From Lachnospiraceae bacterium (lineage in GTDB: Bacteria > Bacillota_A > Clostridia > Lachnospirales > Lachnospiraceae), in the NCBI GenBank assembly GCA_024683935.1, contig JAIKXV010000073.1, forward strand, positions 1 to 64,000: a stretch of 64,000 bases of DNA. The letters are read 5' to 3'. This document shows, in pieces, positions 1-8,666 of the stretch. The position numbers and the translations under genes were made by a program. The notes beneath the pieces are model-generated. The model saw only the letters and a list, made by a program, of their open reading frames with translations, was not told where the DNA came from and searched no databases. Each line of letters opens with the position of its first letter. The first letter of the stretch is position 1.

Positions 1-1014
1 ATATACTGGGTGAGGATGATAAGGGACAGCAAGACTTCCCTTGCGGAGTACTTTAAGGAATCCGGCCTTAAATATTCATATGACCATAGTCTGATCTCGG
101 TAAGTAAGAAGAGCCGGACTGTAAAGAGTAAGAAGAAATACGGTGAGACCATGATCACTGCGGTGAAGGGTGACGGAACAGAGTACCCGGTAGCTGTAAG
201 GGTATTCGTGCTGAAGCAGCAGCTGCAGGATATGGTGGCCTTTAATACCAGCATGACGATAAATGCGCCGGAATATCTGACTGTCAGCGGCTTCCTTCCC
301 GACAGGTGGGAGAGCACAAAGCCCTCAGTTGCCAGCATAGATCCTAAGACGGGACTCATCACGATCCGCAGCAGAGGCACATGTAAGATAAAGGCTTATT
401 ACAGGAATACGGCCGTTGTCGGCAAGCTTAGCTGTGAGGTGCCGAAGTTTTCCCGTAAATTCTACCGGATGAGGACCGGCCAGAATAAGAAGATAAAGAT
501 AAAGAAGGTCAAGAAGTACGATATTGTGAGCTGGAACGTGATTTCAGGCGATTCGGCGGGGACGGGTTCCAGCGCCAAAAGCTTCGGAACCACCAGTCAG
601 AACCGGAGCAGTACGAGCTATAACAGTTCCAGTCAGGTGGGAACGGCTGAGATCGATGATAACGGACAGCTTACAGCTCTGACTGCCGGAGATGTTACGG
701 TTCAGGCCACGGTTTACGGGCAGACCATCACCTGTAAGGTGCATATAGAGCCGCCGTTACTTAGGAAGAAGTCTTTGACCATGGATATCAATAAGACCAA
801 GAGGCTGAAGCTATCCAGAACGAAGCTTAAGTACGTGGAATGGAAGTCCACCAATGACCAGATAGCCTATGTGGATCCGGTCAGCGGAAAGGTCTACGGA
901 CTGAAGAGCGGAAGAGTGACGCTGAAGACCGATGCCGGAGGAGTGGTTAATTCCTGTACGGTTCTGGTGCAGGATCCGGGACAGGTCACCAAGGGTCCGG
1001 GCTTAAGTAAATAG
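1..1014 (+). CDS. Ig-like (Big_2-type) repeat surface protein, 5' truncated
   Basis: The frame is open from base 1 and the first start-like codon is a GTG at 10, so the N-terminus, including any signal peptide, probably lies outside the window. The visible part (about 335 residues) holds two or three repeats of the bacterial Ig-like fold. The marks are phrases such as SVASIDPKTGLITIRSRGT and WKSTNDQIAYVDPVSGKV, the typical 'contrast with a constant, then GxVxGxxxGxxTI' pattern. A Ser/Thr/Gly-rich linker separates them near residues 180-215. Such domains usually occur in secreted or wall-bound proteins of clostridia. The substrate or partner cannot be read. It is followed by a hairpin that can act as its terminator. 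Confidence 0.7.
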   Translation: MYWVRMIRDSKTSLAEYFKESGLKYSYDHSLISVSKKSRTVKSKKKYGETMITAVKGDGTEYPVAVRVFVLKQQLQDMVAFNTSMTINAPEYLTVSGFLPDRWESTKPSVASIDPKTGLITIRSRGTCKIKAYYRNTAVVGKLSCEVPKFSRKFYRMRTGQNKKIKIKKVKKYDIVSWNVISGDSAGTGSSAKSFGTTSQNRSSTSYNSSSQVGTAEIDDNGQLTALTAGDVTVQATVYGQTITCKVHIEPPLLRKKSLTMDINKTKRLKLSRTKLKYVEWKSTNDQIAYVDPVSGKVYGLKSGRVTLKTDAGGVVNSCTVLVQDPGQVTKGPGLSK

Positions 1015-1021
1015 CGTAAAA

Positions 1022-1050
1022 TTGAAAAGACTTTAATAAGTGAGTATAAT
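1022..1050 (+). promoter_or_regulatory. Predicted sigma-A promoter for the MATE gene
   Basis: TTGAAA (1022-1027), a 17-base spacer and a perfect TATAAT (1045-1050). Transcription would start near 1057, inside the hairpin that follows, so the terminator-like stem would lie at the 5' end of the MATE mRNA. Confidence 0.6.
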
Positions 1051-1094
1051 ATCCCTTGCACTACCGAGAAGGTTAAGTGCAGGGGATATTTTTC
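1049..1094 (+). terminator. Rho-independent terminator or leader hairpin
   Basis: ATATCCCTTGCACT (1049-1062) pairs with AGTGCAGGGGATAT (1076-1089) with one mismatch. ACC/GGT extends the stem inward around a GAGAA loop, and a run of T follows at 1089-1093. It terminates the Ig-like gene. Because a promoter overlaps its left arm, it may also attenuate the MATE gene. Confidence 0.7.
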
Positions 1095-1105
1095 GGACAA
1101 ATTCT

Positions 1106-2452
1106 ATGGCTGATCGTGCTAACACTGCGGCGGAAAAAAGATATAAACAGATGACTGAAACTCCGGTGCCGGGGCTTATCCTGAAGCTCGCCGTGCCGAC
1201 GGTTATCAGCATGCTGGTAACTGCGATCTACAACGCGGCGGACACCTTCTTTGTGGGAAGGATCTCTACAGAGGCGATCGCGGCGGTGGGTCTCGCTTTT
1301 TCCGTAATGGCGGTTATACAGGCCTTTGGTTTCTTCTGCGGACAGGGCTCCGGTTCATTCCTGTCCAGAATGTTGGGCGGGGGAAAGACAAAGGAAGCGG
1401 AAGAAATGGCTGCTACCGGTCTCTGCATTGCAGTGCTTCTTGGCATACTGACGGCGGTACTGGTGATAATCAATATCCGTCCCATTTCCTTATTCCTCGG
1501 AGCTACGGAAAACACCCTTACGGATACCGAGAATTACATCAGGATAATAGTGCTGGGTGCTCCCTTTATGATGGGGCAGTTTGCGTTAAATAACCAGCTC
1601 CGCTTTCAGGGCAGTGCGATATATGCGATGTACGGGCTGCTGGCGGGGGCTTTCATTAATGTCGTTCTGGATCCCCTTTTGATATTTACCTTCAGTATGG
1701 GAGTAAGGGGCGCTGCCATTGCCACGATAAGCGGACAGATCATCAGCTTTTTTATCCTGCTCCACGGCTGTTCCAAGGGCGCCAATATCAGGCTGAAGCT
1801 AAGTAATATCAGATTAACTCCCTACTATATTTATGAGATAATAAACGGCGGTTCCGCTTCTCTATTCAGACAGGGACTGGCTGCGCTGGCCACGGCTCTT
1901 CTGAACAGGGCGGCCGGAGTGTACGGGGATGCGGCCATCGCGGGAATGAGTGTAACCACCAGGGTTACAATGTTTGTATTAAGCGCAATGATAGGTTTCG
2001 GACAGGGCTATCAGCCGGTCTGTGCCTTTAATTACGGAGCGGATAAAAAGGACAGGGTCAAGGAAGGATATTATTTCTGCCTGAAGCTGGGCTTTGTCTT
2101 TCTTCTGATAATGGCGGTGCTCTGCATGTTCTTTGCGCCGGAGATAATAGGATTCTTCAGAAACGATCCGGAGGTTATAAAGGTGGGAGCTGCGTCCTTA
2201 AGGTATCAGGCGGTTTCTCTTCCTCTGCTTCCCTTTATCATAATAACGAATATGCTTCTGCAGGCCATAGGAAAGGGGTTAAAAGCGTCGATAACATCCG
2301 CCGCCAGAAACGGGCTCTTTTTCGTGCCGCTTATAGTCATTCTGCCGCGCTTCCTGGGACTTACAGGAGTGGAAGCCACGCAGGCTGTCGCTGATGTTTT
2401 TTCACTGCTGCTCGCGCTTCCGATGGCGTATTCCGAGATCAGAAAAATGTGA
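1106..2452 (+). CDS. MATE family efflux transporter
   Basis: A multidrug and toxin extrusion type exporter, about 448 residues, with roughly twelve hydrophobic segments in two similar halves. The N-terminal segment PGLILKLAVPTVISMLVTAI followed by YNAADTFFVG is typical of the family, as is the second-half pattern around GFGQGYQPVCAFNYGA. MATE proteins export cationic drugs or metabolites in exchange for sodium or protons. The frame stays open back to a GTG at 1040, but that stretch is the terminator hairpin, so ATG 1106 is preferred. ATG 1151 (MTETPVPG) is also possible because no strong ribosome site precedes 1106. The substrate is unknown. Confidence 0.88.
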   Translation: MADRANTAAEKRYKQMTETPVPGLILKLAVPTVISMLVTAIYNAADTFFVGRISTEAIAAVGLAFSVMAVIQAFGFFCGQGSGSFLSRMLGGGKTKEAEEMAATGLCIAVLLGILTAVLVIINIRPISLFLGATENTLTDTENYIRIIVLGAPFMMGQFALNNQLRFQGSAIYAMYGLLAGAFINVVLDPLLIFTFSMGVRGAAIATISGQIISFFILLHGCSKGANIRLKLSNIRLTPYYIYEIINGGSASLFRQGLAALATALLNRAAGVYGDAAIAGMSVTTRVTMFVLSAMIGFGQGYQPVCAFNYGADKKDRVKEGYYFCLKLGFVFLLIMAVLCMFFAPEIIGFFRNDPEVIKVGAASLRYQAVSLPLLPFIIITNMLLQAIGKGLKASITSAARNGLFFVPLIVILPRFLGLTGVEATQAVADVFSLLLALPMAYSEIRKM

Positions 2453-2466
2453 AAATTAAAAAAATA

Positions 2467-2475
2467 TGATACAAT
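2467..2475 (+). promoter_or_regulatory. Possible extended -10 promoter for icd
   Basis: TGATACAAT resembles an extended -10 element (TGn followed by TACAAT), 38 bases before the icd start. No good -35 box is visible, so this is tentative. Confidence 0.3.
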
Positions 2476-2513
2476 CCATTGACAGATTATTTTAGAGAAA
2501 GGTGAGTGAGACC

Positions 2514-3710
2514 ATGTCAAAGATTCAGATGAAGACACCCATAGTTGAGATGGACGGGGACGAGATGACCCGTATCATATGGCAGTATATTAAGGATGAG
2601 CTTATCAATCCCTATATTGACCTGAAAAGCGAGTACTACGACCTTGGCCTGAAGCACAGGGATGAGACCGGTGACAGGGTTACTATAGATTCCGCGGAAG
2701 CGGCGCTTAAGTACGGAGTGGCTGTAAAGTGCGCTACCATCACTCCCAATGACGCGAGAGTAAAGGAATACAACCTGAAGGAAATGTATAAGAGCCCGAA
2801 CGGAACCATAAGGGGCATAATGGACGGCACTATTTTCAGGGCGCCTATCCTTATTAAGGGCGTTAAGCCCCATGTCTGGAACTGGGAAAAGCCCATCACC
2901 CTTGCCCGTCACGGCTACGGTGATGTTTATAAGAATACCGAGATCAAGGTGCCGGGAGCCGGAAAGGCAGAGCTGGTATTCACAGCGGAGGACGGTACCG
3001 AGACCAGAAAGACAATACATGAATTTAAGGGGCCCGGAGTGCTGCAGGGCATGCACAATCTGGATTCTTCCATTGAGAGCTTTGCCAGGAGCTGCATGAA
3101 TTACGCTCTTTCCATGAAGCAGGATCTCTGGTTTGCGTCAAAGGACACCATTTCAAAGATCTATGACGGCGATTTCAGGGATATATTTGAAGGGATTTAT
3201 GAGAAGGAGTTTAAATCTCAGTTTGAGGCTGCCGGTATTGAGTACTTCTATACTCTGATAGATGATGCGGTTGCCAGGGTGATGCGCAGCAAGGGAGGCT
3301 TTATCTGGGCCTGCAAGAATTACGACGGCGATGTCATGAGCGACATGATGGCTTCCGCCTGCGGTTCCCTCGCCATGATGACATCAGTCCTTGTCAGCCC
3401 GGACGGCAAGTATGAGTACGAGGCTGCCCACGGCACGGTGCAGAGGCACTATTACAAGCATCTGAAGGGTGAAGAGACCAGTACGAATTCCGTTGCCACC
3501 ATTTTTGCCTGGAGCGGTGCTTTAAGGAAGCGCGGCGAACTGGACGGGATAAGCGAACTTCAGGATTTTGCCGGCAGGCTGGAAAAGGCTACGCTGGATA
3601 CTATAGAGAATGGCGAGATGACAGGAGACCTCGCCCTTATCTCAGACCTTCCGAATGTGAAAAAGCTTAATACGCTGGAATTCATACAGGCAGTGAGAAG
3701 CAGGGTATAA
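2514..3710 (+). CDS. icd: NADP-dependent isocitrate dehydrogenase
   Basis: Oxidative decarboxylation of isocitrate to 2-oxoglutarate with NADP+. The protein is about 398 residues and matches the homodimeric subfamily that includes eukaryotic cytosolic IDH, not the E. coli-like type. Signs are the N-terminus [18 protein letters not shown], the substrate-loop region YKSPNGTIR, and [12 protein letters not shown] near the C-terminal nucleotide site. The GTG at 2502 is in frame, but AGGTGAG at 2500-2506 is well placed for ATG 2514. With the citrate synthase at 45354 it gives the oxidative branch from oxaloacetate to 2-oxoglutarate, probably for glutamate synthesis. Aconitase is not in the window. 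Confidence 0.95.
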   Translation: MSKIQMKTPIVEMDGDEMTRIIWQYIKDELINPYIDLKSEYYDLGLKHRDETGDRVTIDSAEAALKYGVAVKCATITPNDARVKEYNLKEMYKSPNGTIRGIMDGTIFRAPILIKGVKPHVWNWEKPITLARHGYGDVYKNTEIKVPGAGKAELVFTAEDGTETRKTIHEFKGPGVLQGMHNLDSSIESFARSCMNYALSMKQDLWFASKDTISKIYDGDFRDIFEGIYEKEFKSQFEAAGIEYFYTLIDDAVARVMRSKGGFIWACKNYDGDVMSDMMASACGSLAMMTSVLVSPDGKYEYEAAHGTVQRHYYKHLKGEETSTNSVATIFAWSGALRKRGELDGISELQDFAGRLEKATLDTIENGEMTGDLALISDLPNVKKLNTLEFIQAVRSRV

Positions 3711-3736
3711 TCAATCAGGGGACGTCCCCTGATTGA
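3711..3736. repeat. 26-bp perfect palindrome directly after icd
   Basis: TCAATCAGGGGAC is followed at once by its exact reverse complement GTCCCCTGATTGA, starting at the base after the icd stop. There is no T-run, so it is a poor intrinsic terminator. The GGGGACGTCCCC core resembles dispersed REP-like palindromes of clostridia (from memory, not checked). Confidence 0.6.
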
Positions 3737-3760
3737 CTGATTGAGCACACAATAATCATT

Positions 3761-5686
3761 ATGTTATTACAGGTCAGCAATATAACAAAATCTTTTGCGG
3801 ATAATGAGCTGCTCCGCGACTGTTCCTTTTATATGCAGGAAAAGGAGAAGTGCGCCCTGGTCGGAAATAACGGCACCGGGAAGACCACACTCCTTAAGAT
3901 CATCACCGGGAATATGCCTTCCGACAGCGGAAATATTTCCCTGCAGTCGGGGGCTGAGATAGGATATCTGTCCCAGCTTGATGCGGTGGATTCCGGAAAT
4001 ACCATTATGGAGGAGCTCACTCTCGCAAAGCAGGATATCTTTGATGAAGAAAGGGAGCTGGAAGAGCTTTACGCAAAATTAAAGAATCTAAGCGGTGAGG
4101 AGCTGGATGCCGCTATGAAAAGGTATGCCTTCCTGCAGCATGACTTTGAGCTTAAAAACGGTTATGCGGCAAGGAGCGAGATCACCGGAGTGCTGAAAGG
4201 CCTCGGCTTCAGTATCGAAGAAGGGGATAAGGTCTGCGACCACCTGTCCGGCGGACAGAAAACCAGGGTGGCGCTCGGAAAGATCCTGCTTCGGAGACCG
4301 GATCTCATTATCCTCGATGAGCCCACGAACCACCTGGATATCTCCTCCATTGAATGGCTGGAAACCTTCCTTAAAAACTATTCCGGGGCTGTGCTCCTCG
4401 TATCCCATGACAGGTACTTCCTGGACCGTGTTGTGACCAGGGTCTTTGCCCTGGAGGAAGGAAGCGTCAGAACCTACGAGGGAAATTACAGCGCATACAG
4501 CGTAAAGGAAAAGGCGCTGAGGGATGCCAGGATCAAGGCCTGGCTTAATCAGCAGAGCGAGATCAAACATCAGGAAGAGGTCATAAGCAAGCTTAAGCAG
4601 TTTAACCGGGAAAAGTCCATAAAGAGGGCTGAATCCAGGGAAAAGCTCTTATCAAAGGTTGAGAGGCTTGACCGCCCAACGGAAGCAAGGGAGATGCATT
4701 TAAGGATCACTCCCTCCATAGAGAGCGGAAATGACGTCCTTACCGTTGAGAACTTAAGCAAGGCCTTCCCGGAGAACCCTCTTTTTGACGGGATCTCCTT
4801 TGAGATCAAAAAGGGCGAAAGGGTGGCCCTTATAGGAAAGAACGGTACGGGAAAGACCACTCTTTTAAAGATACTTAACCGTATGGAAAAGGCGGATTCC
4901 GGAGCCTTCCGAATGGGTACGAATGTAAAAACAGGCTACTACGATCAGGAGCATCAGGTGCTTCATAATGAGAAGAGCCTTTTTCAGGAGATGAGCGACG
5001 CCTTTCCGGGTTTGAATAATACGAAGATCCGGACTGTTCTCGCTTCCTTCCTTTTTACCGGAGAGGATGTTTATAAGCTTATCGGCGATCTTTCCGGCGG
5101 TGAGAGGGGTCGGGTGTCCCTTGCAAAGCTCATGCTTTCAAACGCCAACTTCCTGCTGCTCGATGAGCCGACGAACCACCTGGACGCATCCAGCAAGGAA
5201 ATATTGGAGGAAGCGCTTAATGAATACGAGGGCACGGTTTTCTATGTGAGTCATGACCGTTTCTTTGTAAATAAGACCTGCACCCGTATCCTTGACCTCC
5301 GGGACAAAGGGATCACAAATTACATAGGTAATTATGATTATTATACGGAAAAGCGGGATGAATTCGCTGCTGCGGCATCTTCGCAGCCCCTTTCTGCAGA
5401 GAGGGGAGGCTCCGACAGAACGGAAGTAACCGAAAACGCCCTGTCCTGGGCCGAGCAGAAGGCTGAAGCCGCACGGATACGTAAGCAGCAGAACGATATC
5501 AGGAAGATAGAAGAAGAGATAGAAAAGAATGAAAACCGTTCGGCAGAAATAACGGCGCTCATGTCCGATCCGGAAATATCCACAGATGCGCTGAAATTAA
5601 ATGAGCTGTCGCTGGAACAGGCGGAGCTTGAGAAACGAAATGAAGAACTGATGGAGAAATGGGAAGAACTGCAGACGGCTGATTGA
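3761..5686 (+). CDS. ABC-F family ATPase (ribosome-associated or resistance type)
   Basis: A soluble protein of 641 residues with two ABC ATPase domains and no membrane segments, the ABC-F plan. The first Walker A is GNNGTGKTT (residues 35-43) with LSGGQKTR and LIILDEPTNHLD; the second has GKNGTGKTT, LSGGERGR and FLLLDEPTNHLD. A charged helical linker joins the domains (about 240-310), and a coiled-coil tail of about 90 residues ends the protein, as in Uup and YdiF types. ABC-F proteins act on the ribosome, either in translation control or antibiotic protection. The sequence does not tell which. No clear Shine-Dalgarno precedes ATG 3761. Confidence 0.93.
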   Translation: MLLQVSNITKSFADNELLRDCSFYMQEKEKCALVGNNGTGKTTLLKIITGNMPSDSGNISLQSGAEIGYLSQLDAVDSGNTIMEELTLAKQDIFDEERELEELYAKLKNLSGEELDAAMKRYAFLQHDFELKNGYAARSEITGVLKGLGFSIEEGDKVCDHLSGGQKTRVALGKILLRRPDLIILDEPTNHLDISSIEWLETFLKNYSGAVLLVSHDRYFLDRVVTRVFALEEGSVRTYEGNYSAYSVKEKALRDARIKAWLNQQSEIKHQEEVISKLKQFNREKSIKRAESREKLLSKVERLDRPTEAREMHLRITPSIESGNDVLTVENLSKAFPENPLFDGISFEIKKGERVALIGKNGTGKTTLLKILNRMEKADSGAFRMGTNVKTGYYDQEHQVLHNEKSLFQEMSDAFPGLNNTKIRTVLASFLFTGEDVYKLIGDLSGGERGRVSLAKLMLSNANFLLLDEPTNHLDASSKEILEEALNEYEGTVFYVSHDRFFVNKTCTRILDLRDKGITNYIGNYDYYTEKRDEFAAAASSQPLSAERGGSDRTEVTENALSWAEQKAEAARIRKQQNDIRKIEEEIEKNENRSAEITALMSDPEISTDALKLNELSLEQAELEKRNEELMEKWEELQTAD

Positions 5687-5711
5687 CAGTTTCTTAACAA
5701 ACTTTTATAAT
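5683..5711 (+). promoter_or_regulatory. rex promoter with overlapping Rex operator
   Basis: Perfect TTGACA (5683-5688), a 17-base spacer and a perfect TATAAT (5706-5711). The predicted start of transcription is 5717-5719, on the rex ATG at 5718. The 18 bases 5683-5700 read TTGACAG-TTTC-TTAACAA. Against the Firmicute Rex box TTGTTAA-N4-TTAACAA the right half is perfect and the left half matches at four of seven positions. Rex bound there would cover the -35 box, which suggests autoregulation. Confidence 0.7.
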
Positions 5712-5717
5712 TGTCCT

Positions 5718-6374
5718 ATGTCTGAAAAGGAAATCTCAAGAGCGGTTATCAGGCGGCTTCCGAGATACTTCAGGTTTCTCGGCGAGCTTCAGGATGCAGG
5801 CGTGGAGAAGATATCTTCCCATGACCTGTCTCTTATCATGCATGTAACTGCCTCCCAGATCAGGCAGGATCTCAATAACTTCGGCGGCTTCGGGCAGCAG
5901 GGCTACGGATATAACGTTAAGTATCTCTATGATGAGATAGGAAAGATCCTGGGCCTCGACCAGGAACACAAGCTTATTATCATAGGCGCCGGGAACCTCG
6001 GCAGCGCTCTGGCGGGATACGGGAATTTTGCAAACCGCGGCTTTATAGTAAAGGGAGCTTTTGATGTGTCACCTTCCCTTGTGGGGGAATACATCAGGAA
6101 TATCCCCATTATGCCCATGAGTGAGCTGCCGGAATTCATTAAGAAAAACGATATCGATATTGCGGTTATCGCCATTCCGAAGACCCAGGCAGTGGGTGCG
6201 GCGGCTACCGTTGTCAAATGCGGAATAAAGGCTATCTGGAATTTCTCCCATGTGGATCTCGAGGTTCCGGATGATGTGGTGGTTGAATCAGTGCATCTTT
6301 CAGAGAGCCTGATGAGGCTTTCCTATAATCTGAACCGGGTCAACGAGGGTGAAAAGCCCGATGACGGAGACTGA
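5718..6374 (+). CDS. rex: Redox-sensing transcriptional repressor Rex
   Basis: Rex senses the NADH/NAD+ ratio and releases DNA when NADH rises, derepressing fermentation and electron-transfer genes. The 218-residue protein has the winged helix (about 1-75, with VTASQIRQDLNNFGGFGQQG and the conserved GYGYNV). A Rossmann domain starting at IIIGAGNLGSALAGYG (87-102) and a C-terminal helix complete the known Rex plan. MSEKEISRAVIRRLPRYFR is the usual clostridial N-terminus, so ATG 5718 is secure although no ribosome site can exist upstream if transcription starts at the ATG. Rnf, isocitrate dehydrogenase and the decarboxylase operon in this window are plausible targets by function, but no full Rex box was seen before them. 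Confidence 0.96.
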   Translation: MSEKEISRAVIRRLPRYFRFLGELQDAGVEKISSHDLSLIMHVTASQIRQDLNNFGGFGQQGYGYNVKYLYDEIGKILGLDQEHKLIIIGAGNLGSALAGYGNFANRGFIVKGAFDVSPSLVGEYIRNIPIMPMSELPEFIKKNDIDIAVIAIPKTQAVGAAATVVKCGIKAIWNFSHVDLEVPDDVVVESVHLSESLMRLSYNLNRVNEGEKPDDGD

Positions 6375-6403
6375 TCCCGAGGATCGAATCAGAGGCAAAG
6401 GTT

Positions 6404-7111
6404 ATGTCTGACGAACTGGATCAAAAATTTCAGGCTGCGTTACTTGGGAAAAATGTCCCAACTCTTACCCTTGACAATAAATGGCACAAGCTGATCGCCG
6501 AGGTTGGTAAGACTGACCGTATGAAGGAGCTGGAGGACAAGCTCAATTCCCTTTTGAAGGAGCAGGGGAAGATCAATAATGAATTAAAGGATCTGAAGAA
6601 GATCAAAAACAACCTGATGGACGAGATAGTGTCCAATATGGAGGGAGCTGAAAAGGGGGATACGGACAGCGCCGCAAAGAAGAAGCTGGAGGACAATAAG
6701 CGGCTCATTAATGAGATAAATGATAAGGTTGACAGCTATAATGACGCTATGCTGGATATACCGAAGGAGATAGCGGAGACAAATACCGAGCTTATGATGC
6801 TCACGATGAAGGAGAGCTACGACCTTATCAAAAGCAATAAAAAGGATATTGAGGAGATCAGTGTCTGGATAAAGTCCATGCGTATGGAGCTTAAGAAAAA
6901 TATCCTCCATAAGCAGCATATGGAGCTGGTGAACGTGCAGCTTTATTCCTTTATGCAGGGGATATTCGGTCCGGATGTGCTGGATCTTTTTGATATAGAT
7001 TACGATATTGAAAGCACCCGTCAGGCGCTTCTCGCGAAGAGAGAGGCCATGATGGAAGAAAAGGAAAGAGAAGCTAAAGCGAAAGTTGATAAAGCTTCCG
7101 GAGACAAGTGA
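6404..7111 (+). CDS. Coiled-coil protein of unknown function
   Basis: Not recognised. The 235-residue protein has no signal peptide or membrane segment and is rich in Lys, Glu and Asp. Heptad-like patterning runs through residues 35-115 and again about 125-175, followed by a short hydrophobic stretch (VNVQLYSFMQGIFGPDVLDLFDID) and a charged tail. A ribosome site (AAAGG) precedes ATG 6404. It sits between rex and the NAD(P)H-hydrate repair gene, and its stop overlaps the start of that gene by one base, so the two are likely co-translated. A cytoplasmic structural or adaptor role is the most that can be inferred. Confidence 0.75.
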   Translation: MSDELDQKFQAALLGKNVPTLTLDNKWHKLIAEVGKTDRMKELEDKLNSLLKEQGKINNELKDLKKIKNNLMDEIVSNMEGAEKGDTDSAAKKKLEDNKRLINEINDKVDSYNDAMLDIPKEIAETNTELMMLTMKESYDLIKSNKKDIEEISVWIKSMRMELKKNILHKQHMELVNVQLYSFMQGIFGPDVLDLFDIDYDIESTRQALLAKREAMMEEKEREAKAKVDKASGDK

Positions 7112-8664
7112 TGGGATATATCTTATCAAGGGAAGAAATGAGAGACGCCGACAGCCGGACATCGCAGGAAATGCATGTTCCGTCGGCTGTTTTAATGGAA
7201 AGGGCAGCGCTCCTCATAGCCGGGAGGGTGATAAAAAAGCTGGATGAAAAAGGCTTGGATCCCTTTTCCCAAAAGGTGCTGGTAGTATGCGGCCCGGGAA
7301 ATAACGGCGGGGACGGCTTTGCCACAGGCCGTATCCTTCTGGAGAACGGCGTGGAAACACGGTGCCTGTCATTATGCGGTGAAGAAAAGATGTCTCCCCT
7401 GGAAAGGGAGCAGTATCTGTCGGTAAAGGCACTGGATGAGAACGCCTGCATTACCTCTGTTTCAGATATAGAAGAGTTTGACGTTGTGGTAGACGCCGTA
7501 TTCGGTATTTCCCTGAACAGAATGGTTGAGGGGGAATATGCGGATATAATCAAAGAGATCAACGGCTCCGGTTCTTATATTATAAGCGTGGACATACCGA
7601 GCGGTGTTGACGCTGACAGCGGACAGATCCTGGGAAATGCGGTAAAGGCTGATGAAACCGTGTCCCTTGGCTACTTAAAGCCCGGAAATGTGCTGTATCC
7701 CGGGGCTTCCTTTAACGGAGAGCTTATAAAGGGAAATATCGGCATCACTTCCGTATCCCTTAAAAAACGTCCGGCGCTTTCATATCTGGAATTAAATGAC
7801 ACTAATTATTATGAATACTTCCCGTACAGGTTTAAGGATTCAAATAAGGGAACCTTCGGCAAGGTTCTGCTGGTGGCCGGCAGCAGAGATGTTGCGGGAG
7901 CCGCAGTGCTTGCTGCCAGGGCGGCCTTAAGGACAGGCTGCGGAATGGTCAGGGTTTTAACCCATGAAAATAACAGGAACGTGATAATGACCGCCTGTCC
8001 GGAGGTTTTGGTTACGACCTACTCTGATGAAACACCGTCATCAGAAAAAACCGGGCAGACTTCCCTTTTTGACAGGCAGGAAAAGAGCCTGGAGGAGAAG
8101 GTGAAGGAGGCAGTGGCCTGGTGTACGGTGATAGCTGCCGGCCCCGGTATCGGTACGGATGCCGGCGCAGAGCTGCTTCTTAAGACAGTGCTGAAGAATG
8201 CGGATTCAAAGCCGGTTGTACTGGATGCGGATGCGCTGAATATAATAGGAGAAAAAACGGAGCTCATAACCGAGTGCCTCTCTGAGATAGTCGTTACGCC
8301 TCATCTGAAGGAAATGTCAGTGCTTACCGGTATTCCGGTACCTGAGATAAAATCACATATCATTGAAGTGGCTTCGGATTATGCTGCCGGATATCATGTG
8401 ACCTGCGTATTAAAGGATTCCCGGACGGTTACTGCGATGAGTGACGGTTATTCGGTGCTGAACCTGAACGGGAACAGCGGAATGGCAACGGCGGGAAGCG
8501 GAGATGTGCTTACAGGTATAATCGCATCCCTTATTGCCCAGGGAAGCAGTGCTGCACCCGCTGCATATACCGGGGTGGGCATTCACGCAACAGCAGGAGA
8601 CAGGGCTGCCAAAGAAAAAGGGCAGTATGGAATGACGGCTTCAGACATTATTGAGTATATTTAA
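7111..8664 (+). CDS. nnr: Bifunctional NAD(P)H-hydrate epimerase / ADP-dependent dehydratase
   Basis: Repairs damaged NADH and NADPH: the N-terminal domain epimerises R- to S-hydrates and the C-terminal domain dehydrates the S form with ADP. The epimerase part (about 1-215) shows MRDADSRTSQEMHVPSAVLM, then VVCGPGNNGGDGFATGR and VDIPSGVDADSG. The dehydratase part (about 240-515) shows GTFGKVLLVAGS, AAGPGIG, LDADALN, VVTPHLKEM and NGNSGMATAGSGDVLTGI. At 517 residues the length fits the fused family. The TGATG overlap with the upstream gene picks ATG 7111 over GTG 7108. Alanine racemase follows after two bases, a frequent bacterial pairing. Confidence 0.95.
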   Translation: MGYILSREEMRDADSRTSQEMHVPSAVLMERAALLIAGRVIKKLDEKGLDPFSQKVLVVCGPGNNGGDGFATGRILLENGVETRCLSLCGEEKMSPLEREQYLSVKALDENACITSVSDIEEFDVVVDAVFGISLNRMVEGEYADIIKEINGSGSYIISVDIPSGVDADSGQILGNAVKADETVSLGYLKPGNVLYPGASFNGELIKGNIGITSVSLKKRPALSYLELNDTNYYEYFPYRFKDSNKGTFGKVLLVAGSRDVAGAAVLAARAALRTGCGMVRVLTHENNRNVIMTACPEVLVTTYSDETPSSEKTGQTSLFDRQEKSLEEKVKEAVAWCTVIAAGPGIGTDAGAELLLKTVLKNADSKPVVLDADALNIIGEKTELITECLSEIVVTPHLKEMSVLTGIPVPEIKSHIIEVASDYAAGYHVTCVLKDSRTVTAMSDGYSVLNLNGNSGMATAGSGDVLTGIIASLIAQGSSAAPAAYTGVGIHATAGDRAAKEKGQYGMTASDIIEYI

Positions 8665-8666
8665 TT

